This document shows, one piece after another, positions 35,828 through 43,770 of a DNA stretch of 64,000 nucleotides (position 1 is the first letter of the stretch; every line of letters starts with the position of its first letter). Made by a program: the position numbers and the translations under genes. The DNA comes from Microbacterium festucae. GTDB lineage: Bacteria > Actinomycetota > Actinomycetes > Actinomycetales > Microbacteriaceae. A model generated the notes under the pieces. It did no database searches, was not told the origin of the DNA, and was given only the letters and a program-made list of their open reading frames with translations. Location: NCBI RefSeq assembly GCF_025421715.1, contig NZ_JAOEFC010000001.1, positions 620,001-684,000 of the forward strand. Reading direction: 5' to 3'.

Positions 35828-36562
35828 ATGAGCGACGACGACCAGCGCACCGACCAGGCCCGCGCCGACGGGGCACCGACCGCCGAGGCCTCGACCGCCG
35901 AGGGCGGGGCGGGTGGCGCCGAGGCGCCCGCCCGCGAAGACCAGCGCCGCGTGCGCGGCGACCGCAGGCGCACGACGATCCTCTCCACCGCCGTCGAAGT
36001 GTTCGGCGAGAATGGCTACCGGGGCACCTCCCTCCGCGAGATCGCGCGCCGGGTGGGCATCTCGGATGCCGGTCTGCTGCACCACTTCGGCTCGAAGGTC
36101 GGACTGCTGGCGGCGACCATCTCCGAGCGCGACGAGCAGGACCGGGTGCGCCGCGAGGCCGCCGAGGCGGCGGGCGTGACCTTCGTCGACACGATGCGCA
36201 ACCAGGTCGCCCGCAACGCCCAGTCCCCCGGCCTGGTCGCCCTGCACGTCGTGCTGTCGGCCGAGGCGACCGATCCGCAGCATCCGGCCCACGAATCGTT
36301 CCGCGAGCGCTACCGGCAGATCCGCCACCAGGACGACCAGTCATTCACCCGACTGCAGGAGGACGGCGAGCTGCGCGGCGACCTCGACCCGCGCCGGGTG
36401 GGGCAGCTGGTGACCGCGATGATGGACGGCCTGCAGCTTCAGTGGCTGCTCGACCCCGACGCCGTCGACATGGTCGGGCTGTTCGAGGACTTCCTGCACC
36501 TGCTCGAGATCCCCCGGGCCGGCGAGGCGCCGGAGCCCGGCGCGGGCGACGCCGCGGGCTGA
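35828..36562 (+). CDS. TetR-family regulator, likely of the sugar operon
   Basis: A 244-residue repressor. An unusually long acidic, Ala-rich N-terminal tail (about 1-38) precedes the DNA-binding helix-turn-helix (RTTILSTAVEVFGENGYRGTSLREIARRVGISDAGLLHHFGSK, about 49-91). The C-terminal ligand domain ends with LQWLLDPDAVDMVGLFEDFL. The start ATG at 35828 follows GGGGGGAG. Divergent from the sugar ABC operon with the palindrome at 35756-35779 between them; the inducer is probably the imported sugar. LacI regulators are more usual for such operons, so TetR control is noteworthy. Confidence 0.93.
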   Translation: MSDDDQRTDQARADGAPTAEASTAEGGAGGAEAPAREDQRRVRGDRRRTTILSTAVEVFGENGYRGTSLREIARRVGISDAGLLHHFGSKVGLLAATISERDEQDRVRREAAEAAGVTFVDTMRNQVARNAQSPGLVALHVVLSAEATDPQHPAHESFRERYRQIRHQDDQSFTRLQEDGELRGDLDPRRVGQLVTAMMDGLQLQWLLDPDAVDMVGLFEDFLHLLEIPRAGEAPEPGAGDAAG

Positions 36563-36564
36563 GG

Positions 36565-36664
36565 CTCAGCTCGCTGGGCGGGGGCAGAGCTCGCCGGGCG
36601 GGGACAGAGCTCGCTGGGACGGGTCAGAGCTCGCCGGGCTGGGTCAGAGCTCGCCGGGCTGCAT
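36565..36664. repeat. Five 20-bp tandem repeats over a stop codon
   Basis: Units of the form CAGAGCTCGCCGGGCTGGGT begin at 36565, 36585, 36605, 36625 and 36645, diverging slightly. They fill the gap between the convergent TetR and glycosyltransferase genes; the TGA of the latter and its last residues (QPGEL) lie inside the repeat, so repeat changes could alter its C-terminus. Confidence 0.85.
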
Positions 36665-37813
36665 CGCCTGCTCGTCGAGCTTCTCGATCGCCTCGCGCAC
36701 CGGCGTCGGCTTGCCCTCCTTCTTGGGGGCGTAGACCACGAGCGAGTGGAAGACGAAGCGCACGAAGAAGGCGACGACGAGAGTGATGGCCGTCGCCAGC
36801 ACCGCCGAGATGTGGCTGGTGCTGACCATGAGCGCCACGATCGGGATGCGGATGACCGCCTCGGCGTTGTTGAAGGCGAACGACTTCGCGAACCGCGACC
36901 ACACCCCCGATGCCGCACCGCGCATGTCGTTGAACACGAAGCGCTCGATCAGCACGAAGTTGCCGACGATGGTGACCTCGGCGGCGATGACGGCGGCGAC
37001 GATGTAGTCGACCCCCAGGTGCGTCAGCAGCCACACGATGACGACGTTGGCGACGGCCCCGAGCCCGCCGATCACGGCGAACAGCGACATCTTGCCGAAC
37101 CGCAGCACCGCCAGCTGGGTGAGGAAGTGCAGGCCCTGCCGGAACGAGGCCTTGGAGTCGCCGGCGTGGCGGTCGGCGAAGTCGAAGGGCACCTCGGCGA
37201 TGCGGAACGACTTGCGCACGAGGATCTCGAGCAGGATCTTGAAGCCCCGCGGCTGCAGGCCGTCGAGGTCGACCGCGGTGCGCGAGACGAGGAAGAAGCC
37301 CGTCATCGGGTCGGTGACATCGTGCAGGCGCACCGGGAACATGGCTTTGGTGAGCGCGGTGGAGGCGCGCGAGACCATCACGCGGGTGCGGTCGGCCAGC
37401 CCGCCCGACGAGCCGCCGCCGACGTAGCGCGACGCGACGACCACGTCGACCTCGCCCTGCCGGTAGCGCGCGTACATCTCTGGGATCTTCTCGGGCGGAT
37501 GCTGCAGATCGCCGTCCATGACGAGGCAGACATCGGATGCCGCGCCGCGGATGCCCTCGACGACGGCGCCGCCCAGTCCGCCCGTCGGGGCGTCGCGGTG
37601 GATGACGCGCACCGGCATCGCCGCGGTGGCCGCCACGACGCGGATCACCTCGGGGGTGTCGTCGGTGCTGTCGTCGACGAAGACGATCTCGGCCTGGATG
37701 CCGTCGGTCGCCGCCGTGACGCGGCGCACGAGTTCGGCGACGTTGGGCGCCTCGTTGAAGGTCGGGACGATGATCGACAGGTCGATGGTGACTCCTGGAG
37801 CACGGCTGGGCAC
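36644..37813 (-). CDS. GT2 polyprenol-phosphate glycosyltransferase fused to GtrA-like domain
   Basis: A 389-residue membrane protein. The N-terminal half is a family 2 glycosyltransferase like dolichol-phosphate mannosyltransferase (LSIIVPTFNEAPNVAELVRR, VFVDDSTDDTPE, LVMDGDLQHPPEKIPEM, DPMTGFFLVSR). The C-terminal half (about 235-360) is a four-helix GtrA-like domain (FAVIGGLGAVANVVIVWLL, NFVLIERFVFND). It should transfer a sugar from a nucleotide to polyprenyl phosphate and flip or anchor the product for cell-wall glycan glycosylation; the sugar is unknown. Start GTG at 37813, with no clear ribosome site. Confidence 0.92.
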   Translation of the reverse strand: MPSRAPGVTIDLSIIVPTFNEAPNVAELVRRVTAATDGIQAEIVFVDDSTDDTPEVIRVVAATAAMPVRVIHRDAPTGGLGGAVVEGIRGAASDVCLVMDGDLQHPPEKIPEMYARYRQGEVDVVVASRYVGGGSSGGLADRTRVMVSRASTALTKAMFPVRLHDVTDPMTGFFLVSRTAVDLDGLQPRGFKILLEILVRKSFRIAEVPFDFADRHAGDSKASFRQGLHFLTQLAVLRFGKMSLFAVIGGLGAVANVVIVWLLTHLGVDYIVAAVIAAEVTIVGNFVLIERFVFNDMRGAASGVWSRFAKSFAFNNAEAVIRIPIVALMVSTSHISAVLATAITLVVAFFVRFVFHSLVVYAPKKEGKPTPVREAIEKLDEQAMQPGEL

Positions 37814-37919
37814 AGATCCGCGACCATCGTCGCACGCGAAGCCTGAGGGCGGAGGCGAGTTTTCACAGGGTTCACCACCTCGTCGCCTGTGTCGTCACGG
37901 CGGCACGTGCCGCCCGTGG

Positions 37920-37925
37920 CATGAT
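37920..37925 (+). promoter_or_regulatory. -10 hexamer CATGAT before the deacetylase gene
   Basis: CATGAT ends six bases before the ATG at 37932. Confidence 0.4.
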
Positions 37926-37931
37926 GCGGGG

Positions 37932-39029
37932 ATGACGCGCCTTCCGCGACGCCGTCTGGGGACGATCTGGGTGTGCGTGCTCTCGGCCGCACTGACCCTC
38001 ACGGCGTGCGCATCGGAGCCGCCCGCCGCTGCACCCAGCCGCGGTGAGACCCCGTCGCCCACCCCGACGCCCACCCCGCTCACCCCGGTCGAAGCGCTGC
38101 TGGCGACCACGGCCGATCCCGCCGCCTGCGCGGTGAGCTTCGCCGGCGACGGCATCGCCGATGCGCCGGTGCTCGAGACCGGCGGCACGCTGTATGCCGC
38201 GCTGCCGATCCCCCAGCGCGAGGGCGCCGTGTTCGCCGGCTGGTATGCGACCCCCGACGACGCCGCGGCGCTGGCGATCCCCGGGCGGGTGAACGGCTCG
38301 GAGCTGGTGACCTGCACCGGCCGCGAGCGCACCCTGCACGCCGGGTGGGTGACGCCCGAGCGCAACGCCGCCGAAGGCGCCCGTATCCCGATCCTCATGT
38401 ACCACCAGTTCACGGCGAAGCCGGAGGGCGAGTCGGGCTGGCTGCGCGGCAACTACGCGTATGTCGGCGACTGGGACGCGCACCTGGGCTACATCGCGGC
38501 GCAGGGCTTCTACCTGCCGACGTGGCTCGAGCTCGACGCGTTCATCGACGGCCGCCTGTTCCTCCCCGACCACTCCGTCATCGTCACCGACGACGACGGC
38601 GACCCCACGTGGCTCGAGCTGGCAGTGCCGCTGGTCGCGAAGCACGCGGTGATGACGACCTCCTTCGTCATCACCGACGGCGGCCCCGGACCCGACCTCA
38701 CCCCCTACGTGCTCAAGCGCTCGCACACCGGCCACCTGCACACCGCCGGCGCGAACGGGAAGGGGCAGATGATCAACCTGTCGCCCGCCGAGATCGCCGC
38801 CGACCTCGAGGCCTCGGCGGCGACGCTGGGCGGGGTGAAAGAGGTCGTCGCGTACCCGTTCGGCCACTACGACGAGCGCACGAAGCAGGGCACGGCACAG
38901 GCCGGGTTCTCGCTGGGGCGCACGATCGAGCAGGGGTACGTCGCGATCGGCCAGGACAAGCTGGCCCTGCCGAGCGTGCGCGTCAACTACGGGATGGACG
39001 TCGACGACCTGCGCAAGCTCATCGGCTGA
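37932..39029 (+). CDS. Polysaccharide deacetylase-like lipoprotein
   Basis: A 365-residue secreted lipoprotein, lipobox LTAC with Cys26, then a Pro/Thr-rich linker. Residues about 85-140 resemble a single InlB B-repeat (TLYAALPIPQREGAVFAGWYATPDD). The rest is a carbohydrate esterase 4 (NodB) domain: MYHQF at 156-160, TDDDGD at 219-224 where active enzymes have TFDDG, and RSHTGHLH (metal histidines H265 and H270). So the metal-binding triad is present but the first aspartate motif is altered. Probably deacetylates a wall or capsular polysaccharide; catalytic activity is uncertain. Confidence 0.85.
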   Translation: MTRLPRRRLGTIWVCVLSAALTLTACASEPPAAAPSRGETPSPTPTPTPLTPVEALLATTADPAACAVSFAGDGIADAPVLETGGTLYAALPIPQREGAVFAGWYATPDDAAALAIPGRVNGSELVTCTGRERTLHAGWVTPERNAAEGARIPILMYHQFTAKPEGESGWLRGNYAYVGDWDAHLGYIAAQGFYLPTWLELDAFIDGRLFLPDHSVIVTDDDGDPTWLELAVPLVAKHAVMTTSFVITDGGPGPDLTPYVLKRSHTGHLHTAGANGKGQMINLSPAEIAADLEASAATLGGVKEVVAYPFGHYDERTKQGTAQAGFSLGRTIEQGYVAIGQDKLALPSVRVNYGMDVDDLRKLIG

Positions 39030-39064
39030 GCCGCGCCGGCAGCGCCCGTCCCCGCCCGAGCGAC

Positions 39065-39070
39065 GACAAT
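39065..39070 (+). promoter_or_regulatory. -10 hexamer GACAAT before the glutaredoxin gene
   Basis: GACAAT ends six bases before the ATG at 39077. Confidence 0.4.
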
Positions 39071-39076
39071 AGAGGG

Positions 39077-39334
39077 ATGACCTCCACCGAGACCATCACG
39101 ATGTTCGGCGCCGACTGGTGCCGTGACTGCCGCCGCACCAAGGCTCAGCTCGACGAGCTGGGCATCGGCTACACCTACGTCGACCTCGAGGCCGACCCGG
39201 CCGCGGCCGACGTGGCGCGCGAGATCTCGGGCCGCACCAACATCCCGGTGGTCGTCTACCCCGACGCCAGCCACCACGTCGAGCCGTCGAACGCCGACGT
39301 CGAGGCGAAGCTGCGCGAGCTCTCGCTCATCTGA
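39077..39334 (+). CDS. Glutaredoxin-like protein (mycoredoxin type), WCRDC
   Basis: An 85-residue thioredoxin-fold protein. The redox site is C15-x-x-C18 in DWCRDC, followed by AQLDELGIGYTYVDLEADP, the cis-proline in NIPVVVYPD and a C-terminal helix. Mycoredoxins of actinobacteria reduce mycothiolated proteins and are of this size, but normally have WCGYC or similar; the RD pair here is unusual. Role in thiol homeostasis is inference. Follows the deacetylase by 47 bp and has its own GACAAT hexamer. Confidence 0.85.
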   Translation: MTSTETITMFGADWCRDCRRTKAQLDELGIGYTYVDLEADPAAADVAREISGRTNIPVVVYPDASHHVEPSNADVEAKLRELSLI

Positions 39335-39364
39335 GTCGCCCGCGGGGGCGCGCGCCGCCCCCGC

Positions 39365-39370
39365 TAGGGT
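39365..39370 (+). promoter_or_regulatory. -10 hexamer TAGGGT before the MFS gene
   Basis: TAGGGT ends seven bases before the ATG at 39378. Confidence 0.4.
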
Positions 39371-39377
39371 GACACCC

Positions 39378-40841
39378 ATGGCCACCGACGCAGCTGCCAC
39401 CGCGCCCCCCGCCCTCCGTCGCAGCACCATCGCGCGGTACGCGGCGGGGTCGATCGGCACCGGCGGCTTCGCCACGCTGCCCGGCCTGGTGCTCACCTAT
39501 TACCTGACCGACAACCTGGGCGTCACCGCGCTCATGGCCGGCGCCATCGTCACCGTCGCGAAGGTCTGGGACGTCGTCGTCGACCCCGTCATCGGTGCGC
39601 TCACCGACGCCGATCGCGCCCGGCACGGCTCGCGCCGCCGGCTCATGCTGATCGGCGCGCTGGCCCTTCCGGTGCTGTTCGCGGCCACCTTCGCGGTGCC
39701 GCCGGCGCTGTCACCGGTGTTCTCGGCCATCTGGGTGATGGTCGCTTTCCTGCTGACCGCCACCGCGTTCAGCCTGTTCCAGGTGCCCTACATCGCCCTG
39801 CCCGCTGAGCTGAGCGACCGCTACGACGAGCGCACGCGCCTGCTCACCTGGCGCGTGGTCGTGCTCACCTTCGCGATCCTGCTGTTCGGTGCGGGGGGTC
39901 CGCTGCTGCGGCGCATCGGCGACCCGACCACCGGCTACCTCATCATGGGCATCGTCTCGGGCGTCGTGATCGGCCTGGGCATGCTCATCGCCACCGGCGT
40001 CGCGGGGCGCGCGCACCGGCGCCTGTCGGGCATGTCGGCGGCGGCGACCGCGGCAGCCGAGCAGGCCGAACTCGTGGCCGGTCAGGTCGTCGGCGATCCC
40101 GCCCGGGGCGTCGGCCGCGACGCGTCCACCCCGGGTGGCGGCATCCGCGACAACTTCCGCGCCGCGCTGGAGACGCTGCGCCGCAGCCAGCCGTTCCGGG
40201 CGCTGCTGGCGACCTTCTTCCTGCAGGCGCTCGCCACCGGGCTCATGCTCGCCGGCGCGCAGTACCTGGCCACCTGGGTGATGCGCTCCGAAGACGCGGT
40301 GACCCTGCTGTTCGTCGCGCTCATCGCCCCCGCGCTCGTCGCCGCACCGGCGTGGGGCGACATCGCCCGCCGCATCGGCAAAGAGACCGCGTTCGGCCTG
40401 GCCAGCGCCCTGTTCGCCGTGGCCGCACTGTCGACGTTCGCCGCGGCGTGGCTGCCGGGCCTGTGGATCTACGCGTCGGTCGCCGTCGCGGGCGTCGCCT
40501 ACGCCGGCATGCAGTCGCTGCCGATGGCGATGCTGCCCGATGTCATCGGCCACGACGCCCGCCGTCACGGCCCGGGGCGGGCGGGTGCGTTCGGGGGCGT
40601 GTGGACCGCGGGCGAGACCACCGGCTTCGCCCTCGGCGCCACGATGCTCACCATCACCCTCGCCGCGACCGGCTACATCGAGAGCACCGCCGGGGTGGCG
40701 GTGACCCAGCCGGATGCCGCGGTCAACGGCATCGTCGTGGCCTTCAGCATCGTGCCCGCCGCGCTCGTGCTGCTGAGCCTCATCCCGCTCTCCCGCTACC
40801 GCCTTCGCCGCGCCGACGTCGAAGCCGACGCCCTGGGCTGA
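39378..40841 (+). CDS. MFS/GPH-family (MelB-like) sugar carrier
   Basis: A 487-residue polytopic carrier with about twelve hydrophobic segments. The glycoside-pentoside-hexuronide signature VAKVWDVVVDPVIGALTDADR is at about 45-65, and YDERTRLLTWRVVV follows the first half. The central loop is long (about 205-255) and carries a Gly/Ala-rich insertion. Likely a cation/sugar symporter; the substrate cannot be told. Start ATG at 39378. The 152 bp downstream (40842-40993) is low-complexity GGGGTCGCGGG-type sequence without a gene. Confidence 0.88.
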   Translation: MATDAAATAPPALRRSTIARYAAGSIGTGGFATLPGLVLTYYLTDNLGVTALMAGAIVTVAKVWDVVVDPVIGALTDADRARHGSRRRLMLIGALALPVLFAATFAVPPALSPVFSAIWVMVAFLLTATAFSLFQVPYIALPAELSDRYDERTRLLTWRVVVLTFAILLFGAGGPLLRRIGDPTTGYLIMGIVSGVVIGLGMLIATGVAGRAHRRLSGMSAAATAAAEQAELVAGQVVGDPARGVGRDASTPGGGIRDNFRAALETLRRSQPFRALLATFFLQALATGLMLAGAQYLATWVMRSEDAVTLLFVALIAPALVAAPAWGDIARRIGKETAFGLASALFAVAALSTFAAAWLPGLWIYASVAVAGVAYAGMQSLPMAMLPDVIGHDARRHGPGRAGAFGGVWTAGETTGFALGATMLTITLAATGYIESTAGVAVTQPDAAVNGIVVAFSIVPAALVLLSLIPLSRYRLRRADVEADALG

Positions 40842-40981
40842 CGCCGACGGGCGGTTCACCGGGGGTCTCGGGGCGGTGTCGGGGGTCGCTGGGGGTCGCG
40901 GGGCGGTGCCGGGCTGACCCGTGGGGCGGTCGCGCCGCGGCACCGGGTCGCGTTCGCCTCGGCATCCGGTGCCGCCCGACC

Positions 40982-40987
40982 TATGCT
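40982..40987 (+). promoter_or_regulatory. -10 hexamer TATGCT before the ALDH gene
   Basis: TATGCT ends six bases before the GTG at 40994; the best match to the consensus in this set. Confidence 0.55.
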
Positions 40988-40993
40988 GGGCCC

Positions 40994-42685
40994 GTGAGCC
41001 CGAAATCACCGTCGACCGCGCCCGCCTCCCTCCCCTCGGATGTGCGGGCGGAGCTGGATGCCGACATCGCCGCCCTGCAGACCGGCGCCCGCGCCTGGAG
41101 CCTGCTGAGCCTTCCCCAGCGCGCGACCCTGCTGCGTCGCATCCGCTCTGCCGTCGCCGCCGTCGCCGACGACTGGGTCGACATCGCCTCGACGTCGAAG
41201 AGCCTCGCACCGGGTCACCCGCTGCGGGGCGAGGAGTGGCTGTCGGGGCCCTACGCGGCACTGGTCGCCCTCGACGCGTACGCCGACACGCTCACCGCAC
41301 TGGCCGCCGGCCGCAGCCCGCTGTCGAAGGTGCGCACGAGCGCCGCGCCGGGCGGCCGCACGGCCGTGCACACGTCGCCGCTGACGCCCACCGACGCCCT
41401 GCTGCTGTCGGGGTACACCACCGAGGTGTGGCTGACGCCCGGGGTCAGCCCCGCCCACGCCAAGCGCCGCGCCGGTCTCGGGCAGCTGACGCCCACGGCA
41501 TCCGGCGGGGTCGGCCTGGTGCTGGGGGCGGGCAACGTGACCTCGATCCCGTTCCTCGACGTGCTGTACGAGCTGCTCGCGTCGAACCGCGTCGCGCTGC
41601 TGAAGGTCAACCCCACGCAAGACGCACTCGTGCCGGTGTTCGCGCGGGCGCTCGCGCCGCTGATCGAGCCCGGCTTCCTGCGCATCGTGCGCGGCGGGGG
41701 CGATGTCGGCGCATACCTCACGCGGCATGAATCGATCTCGCACGTGCACATCACCGGTTCGGAAGCGACCTTCCGCGCCATCGTGCCCGGGCTGACGGCG
41801 CCCATCACCGCCGAGCTCGGCGGGGTGTCGCCGATCATCGTTGTGCCCGGAGAGTGGTCGGCCGCCGACCTGCGCTTCCAGGCCGAGCACGTCGTGACGA
41901 TGCGCCTGCACAACGGCGGCCACAACTGCATCGCCGGCCAGGTCGTGCTGCTGAGCTCCGACTGGCCGCAGCGCGAGGCGTTCCTCACCGAGGTGCGCGC
42001 CGCCTACGACCGCGCTCCCGCTCGTCCGGTCTGGTACCCGGGCGGCGACGGCAAGCTCGCCGCCGCGCGTGAGGACTACCCGGATGCCGCGTGGTGCGGC
42101 GACGGCACCCGCGCGCTCGTGCAGACCACCCCGGCCGAGGCGACCGCGATCGAGACGACCGAGTACTTCTCCCCCGTGCTGGGCGTGGTGGCCCTGCCCG
42201 GCACCGGGCAGCAGTTCGTCGACGCCGCCGTCGCCCACGCCAACGAACGGCTCGTGGGCACCCTCGGCGCCAACGTGATCGTCGACCCGGGCACCCAACG
42301 GGAGCTCGGCGCCGGCTTCGAGCGTGCGATCGCCGACCTGCACTACGGCACCGTGGCCGTCAACGCGTGGACCGCGTTCGGCTTCCTCACCCCCACCGCG
42401 ACGTGGGGCGCCTACCCCGGCGGCACCGTCGACGACGCCCCGAGCGGCATCGGCATCGTGCACAACGCGCTGCTGCTGGCCGACGTCGAGCGCACCGTCG
42501 TGCGCGGACCGTTCCGCCCCTTCCCGCGGTCCCTCGGCCGCGGCCGCTTCTCGGCTCTGCCCAAGCCGCCCTGGTTCGTCACCTCGCGCACCGGCACCGC
42601 CGTCTCGGAGGGCTTCACCCGCTTCCGCATCACCGGCGACTGGGCCGCCATGTCGGCCACGCTGCTGAAGGCCTTCCGGGCCTAG
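40994..42685 (+). CDS. Aldehyde dehydrogenase family protein, 563 aa
   Basis: An NAD(P)-dependent dehydrogenase. Rossmann elements are PTASGGVGLVLGAGNVTSIPFLD and VHITGSEATF (252-260); the catalytic glutamate is E274 in TAELGGVSP and the nucleophile C312 in HNGGHNCIAGQ. Both are present. It is longer than usual (about 480-500) because of an N-terminal helical part and a C-terminal extension of roughly 70 residues (NALLLADVERTVVRGPFRPFP...), and has several substitutions in the substrate region; the aldehyde is unknown. GTG start at 40994 by hexamer spacing (TATGCT, six bases). It points into the repeat array at 42863-43710. Confidence 0.88.
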   Translation: MSPKSPSTAPASLPSDVRAELDADIAALQTGARAWSLLSLPQRATLLRRIRSAVAAVADDWVDIASTSKSLAPGHPLRGEEWLSGPYAALVALDAYADTLTALAAGRSPLSKVRTSAAPGGRTAVHTSPLTPTDALLLSGYTTEVWLTPGVSPAHAKRRAGLGQLTPTASGGVGLVLGAGNVTSIPFLDVLYELLASNRVALLKVNPTQDALVPVFARALAPLIEPGFLRIVRGGGDVGAYLTRHESISHVHITGSEATFRAIVPGLTAPITAELGGVSPIIVVPGEWSAADLRFQAEHVVTMRLHNGGHNCIAGQVVLLSSDWPQREAFLTEVRAAYDRAPARPVWYPGGDGKLAAAREDYPDAAWCGDGTRALVQTTPAEATAIETTEYFSPVLGVVALPGTGQQFVDAAVAHANERLVGTLGANVIVDPGTQRELGAGFERAIADLHYGTVAVNAWTAFGFLTPTATWGAYPGGTVDDAPSGIGIVHNALLLADVERTVVRGPFRPFPRSLGRGRFSALPKPPWFVTSRTGTAVSEGFTRFRITGDWAAMSATLLKAFRA

Positions 42686-42840
42686 CGGGCGGGCGGGCGG
42701 TTCGGGGCGGTTCGGGCGGGCGGGGTCGGGTCGGTCGGTCGGTCGGTCGGGTTGGTTCGGGTCGGTTCGGTCGGGTTGGGTCGGGTCGGTTCGGTCGGTC
42801 GGGTCGGGTCGGTCGGGTCGGGCGGGTTGGTTCGGTTCGT
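42686..42840. repeat. Low-complexity GGTTCGG/GGTCGG tract
   Basis: About 150 bp of G-rich repeats (GGTCGGTCGGTCGG, GGGTTGGTTCGGG) directly after the ALDH gene. No gene on either strand. The regular units look like slippage products. Confidence 0.85.
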
Positions 42841-42862
42841 GGTCGCCGAGTTCGGAGACCAT

Positions 42863-43710
42863 CACCGGATTCGGAGCTTCCGGGCCGATTCCTCCGACGT
42901 GGGCGCCGATCTCCGAAATGGGTGCGTCAGCGGGGGCCGGGAGAGCACCGGGTCGCACGCGCGGGCCGCGACTGCTCGGGGTCGTGACCACTCACGGGCC
43001 GTGGCACACGGCATCCGGGCTCTCCTGCTCCGCAGCCCGCGGCATCCGGCCGCCTCACCGGATTCGGAGACCAGCACTCAGATCGGATGCTTTCGCCACG
43101 ATCCTCCGAACCGGATCGCACCCTCCGAGAAGGGGTGCACTCAGCGCGCCTGACGCGCCGCATCCGCGTCCCTTAGCGTCCACGCACCTCACCGGTTTCG
43201 GAGACCGGCGCCCAGATCGGATGCTTTCGCCACGATCCTCCGAACCGGATCGCACCCTCCGAGAAGGGGTGCACTCAGCGCACGCGTGGCACACGGCACC
43301 CGCAGCCCACCCGCCCCGCAGCCCGCGGCATCCGCCCGCCTCACCGGATTCGGAGACCGGCGCCCAGATCGGATGCTCTCGCCACGATCCTCCGAACCGG
43401 ATCGCACCCTCCGAGAAGGGGTGCACTCAGCGCGCCTGACGCGCCGCATCCGCGTCCCGTGGCGTCCACGCGCCTCTGCGGATTCGGAGGCCGGCGCCCA
43501 GATCGGATGCTTTCGCCACGATCCTCCGAACCGGATCGCACCCTCCGAGAAGGGGTGCACGCAGCGCACGCGTGGCACACGGCACCCGCAGTCCACCTGC
43601 TCCGCAGCCCGCGGCATCCGCCCACCTCACCGGATTCGGAGGCCGGCACCCAGATCGGTTGCCTTCGCCACGATCCTCCGAAGGGGATCGCACCCTCCGA
43701 GAGAGGTACC
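42863..43710. repeat. Array of about 92-bp repeats with alternating 134/152-bp spacing
   Basis: Five clear copies start at 43056, 43190, 43342, 43476 and 43628, each beginning CACCGGATTCGGAG and running through CAGATCGGATGC, TCGCCACGATCCTCCGAA, CGGATCGCACCCTCCGAGA to GGGGTGCACTCAGCGC (about 92 bp; the last copy is truncated near 43710). A diverged sixth sits at 42863-42933. The spacers alternate: a 42-bp type (43148-43189, 43434-43475) and a 60-bp type (43282-43341, 43568-43627, and half of it before the first copy). So the real unit is a 286-bp dimer. Within each copy CCGGATTCGGAG and CTCCGAACCGG can pair. The array lies between the convergent ALDH and helicase genes and explains why no gene is found in 1085 bp. 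Confidence 0.93.
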
Positions 43711-43719
43711 CGGGAAACG

Positions 43720-43756
43720 CGAACGGCGCCTGCGCGCGATGCGCAGACGCCGTTCG
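43720..43756 (-). terminator. Terminator of the DEAD-box helicase gene
   Basis: CGAACGGCGCCTGCGC pairs with GCGCAGACGCCGTTCG (one mismatch) around GCGAT; on the minus strand it is followed by TTTCCC. It lies 15 bp after the helicase stop. Confidence 0.85.
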
Positions 43757-43770
43757 TCAAGGGCTGGGGG

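Noticed and set aside
42918..43617. Open frames through the repeat array on both strands
   Set aside because: The repeats make the translations repeat too (for example PDRMLSPRSSEPDRTLREGVHS units), there is no start site, and neighbouring genes point into the region.
42863..43710. CRISPR array
   Set aside because: Units are about 92 bp, much longer than CRISPR repeats, the spacers are themselves repeated, and no cas gene is nearby.
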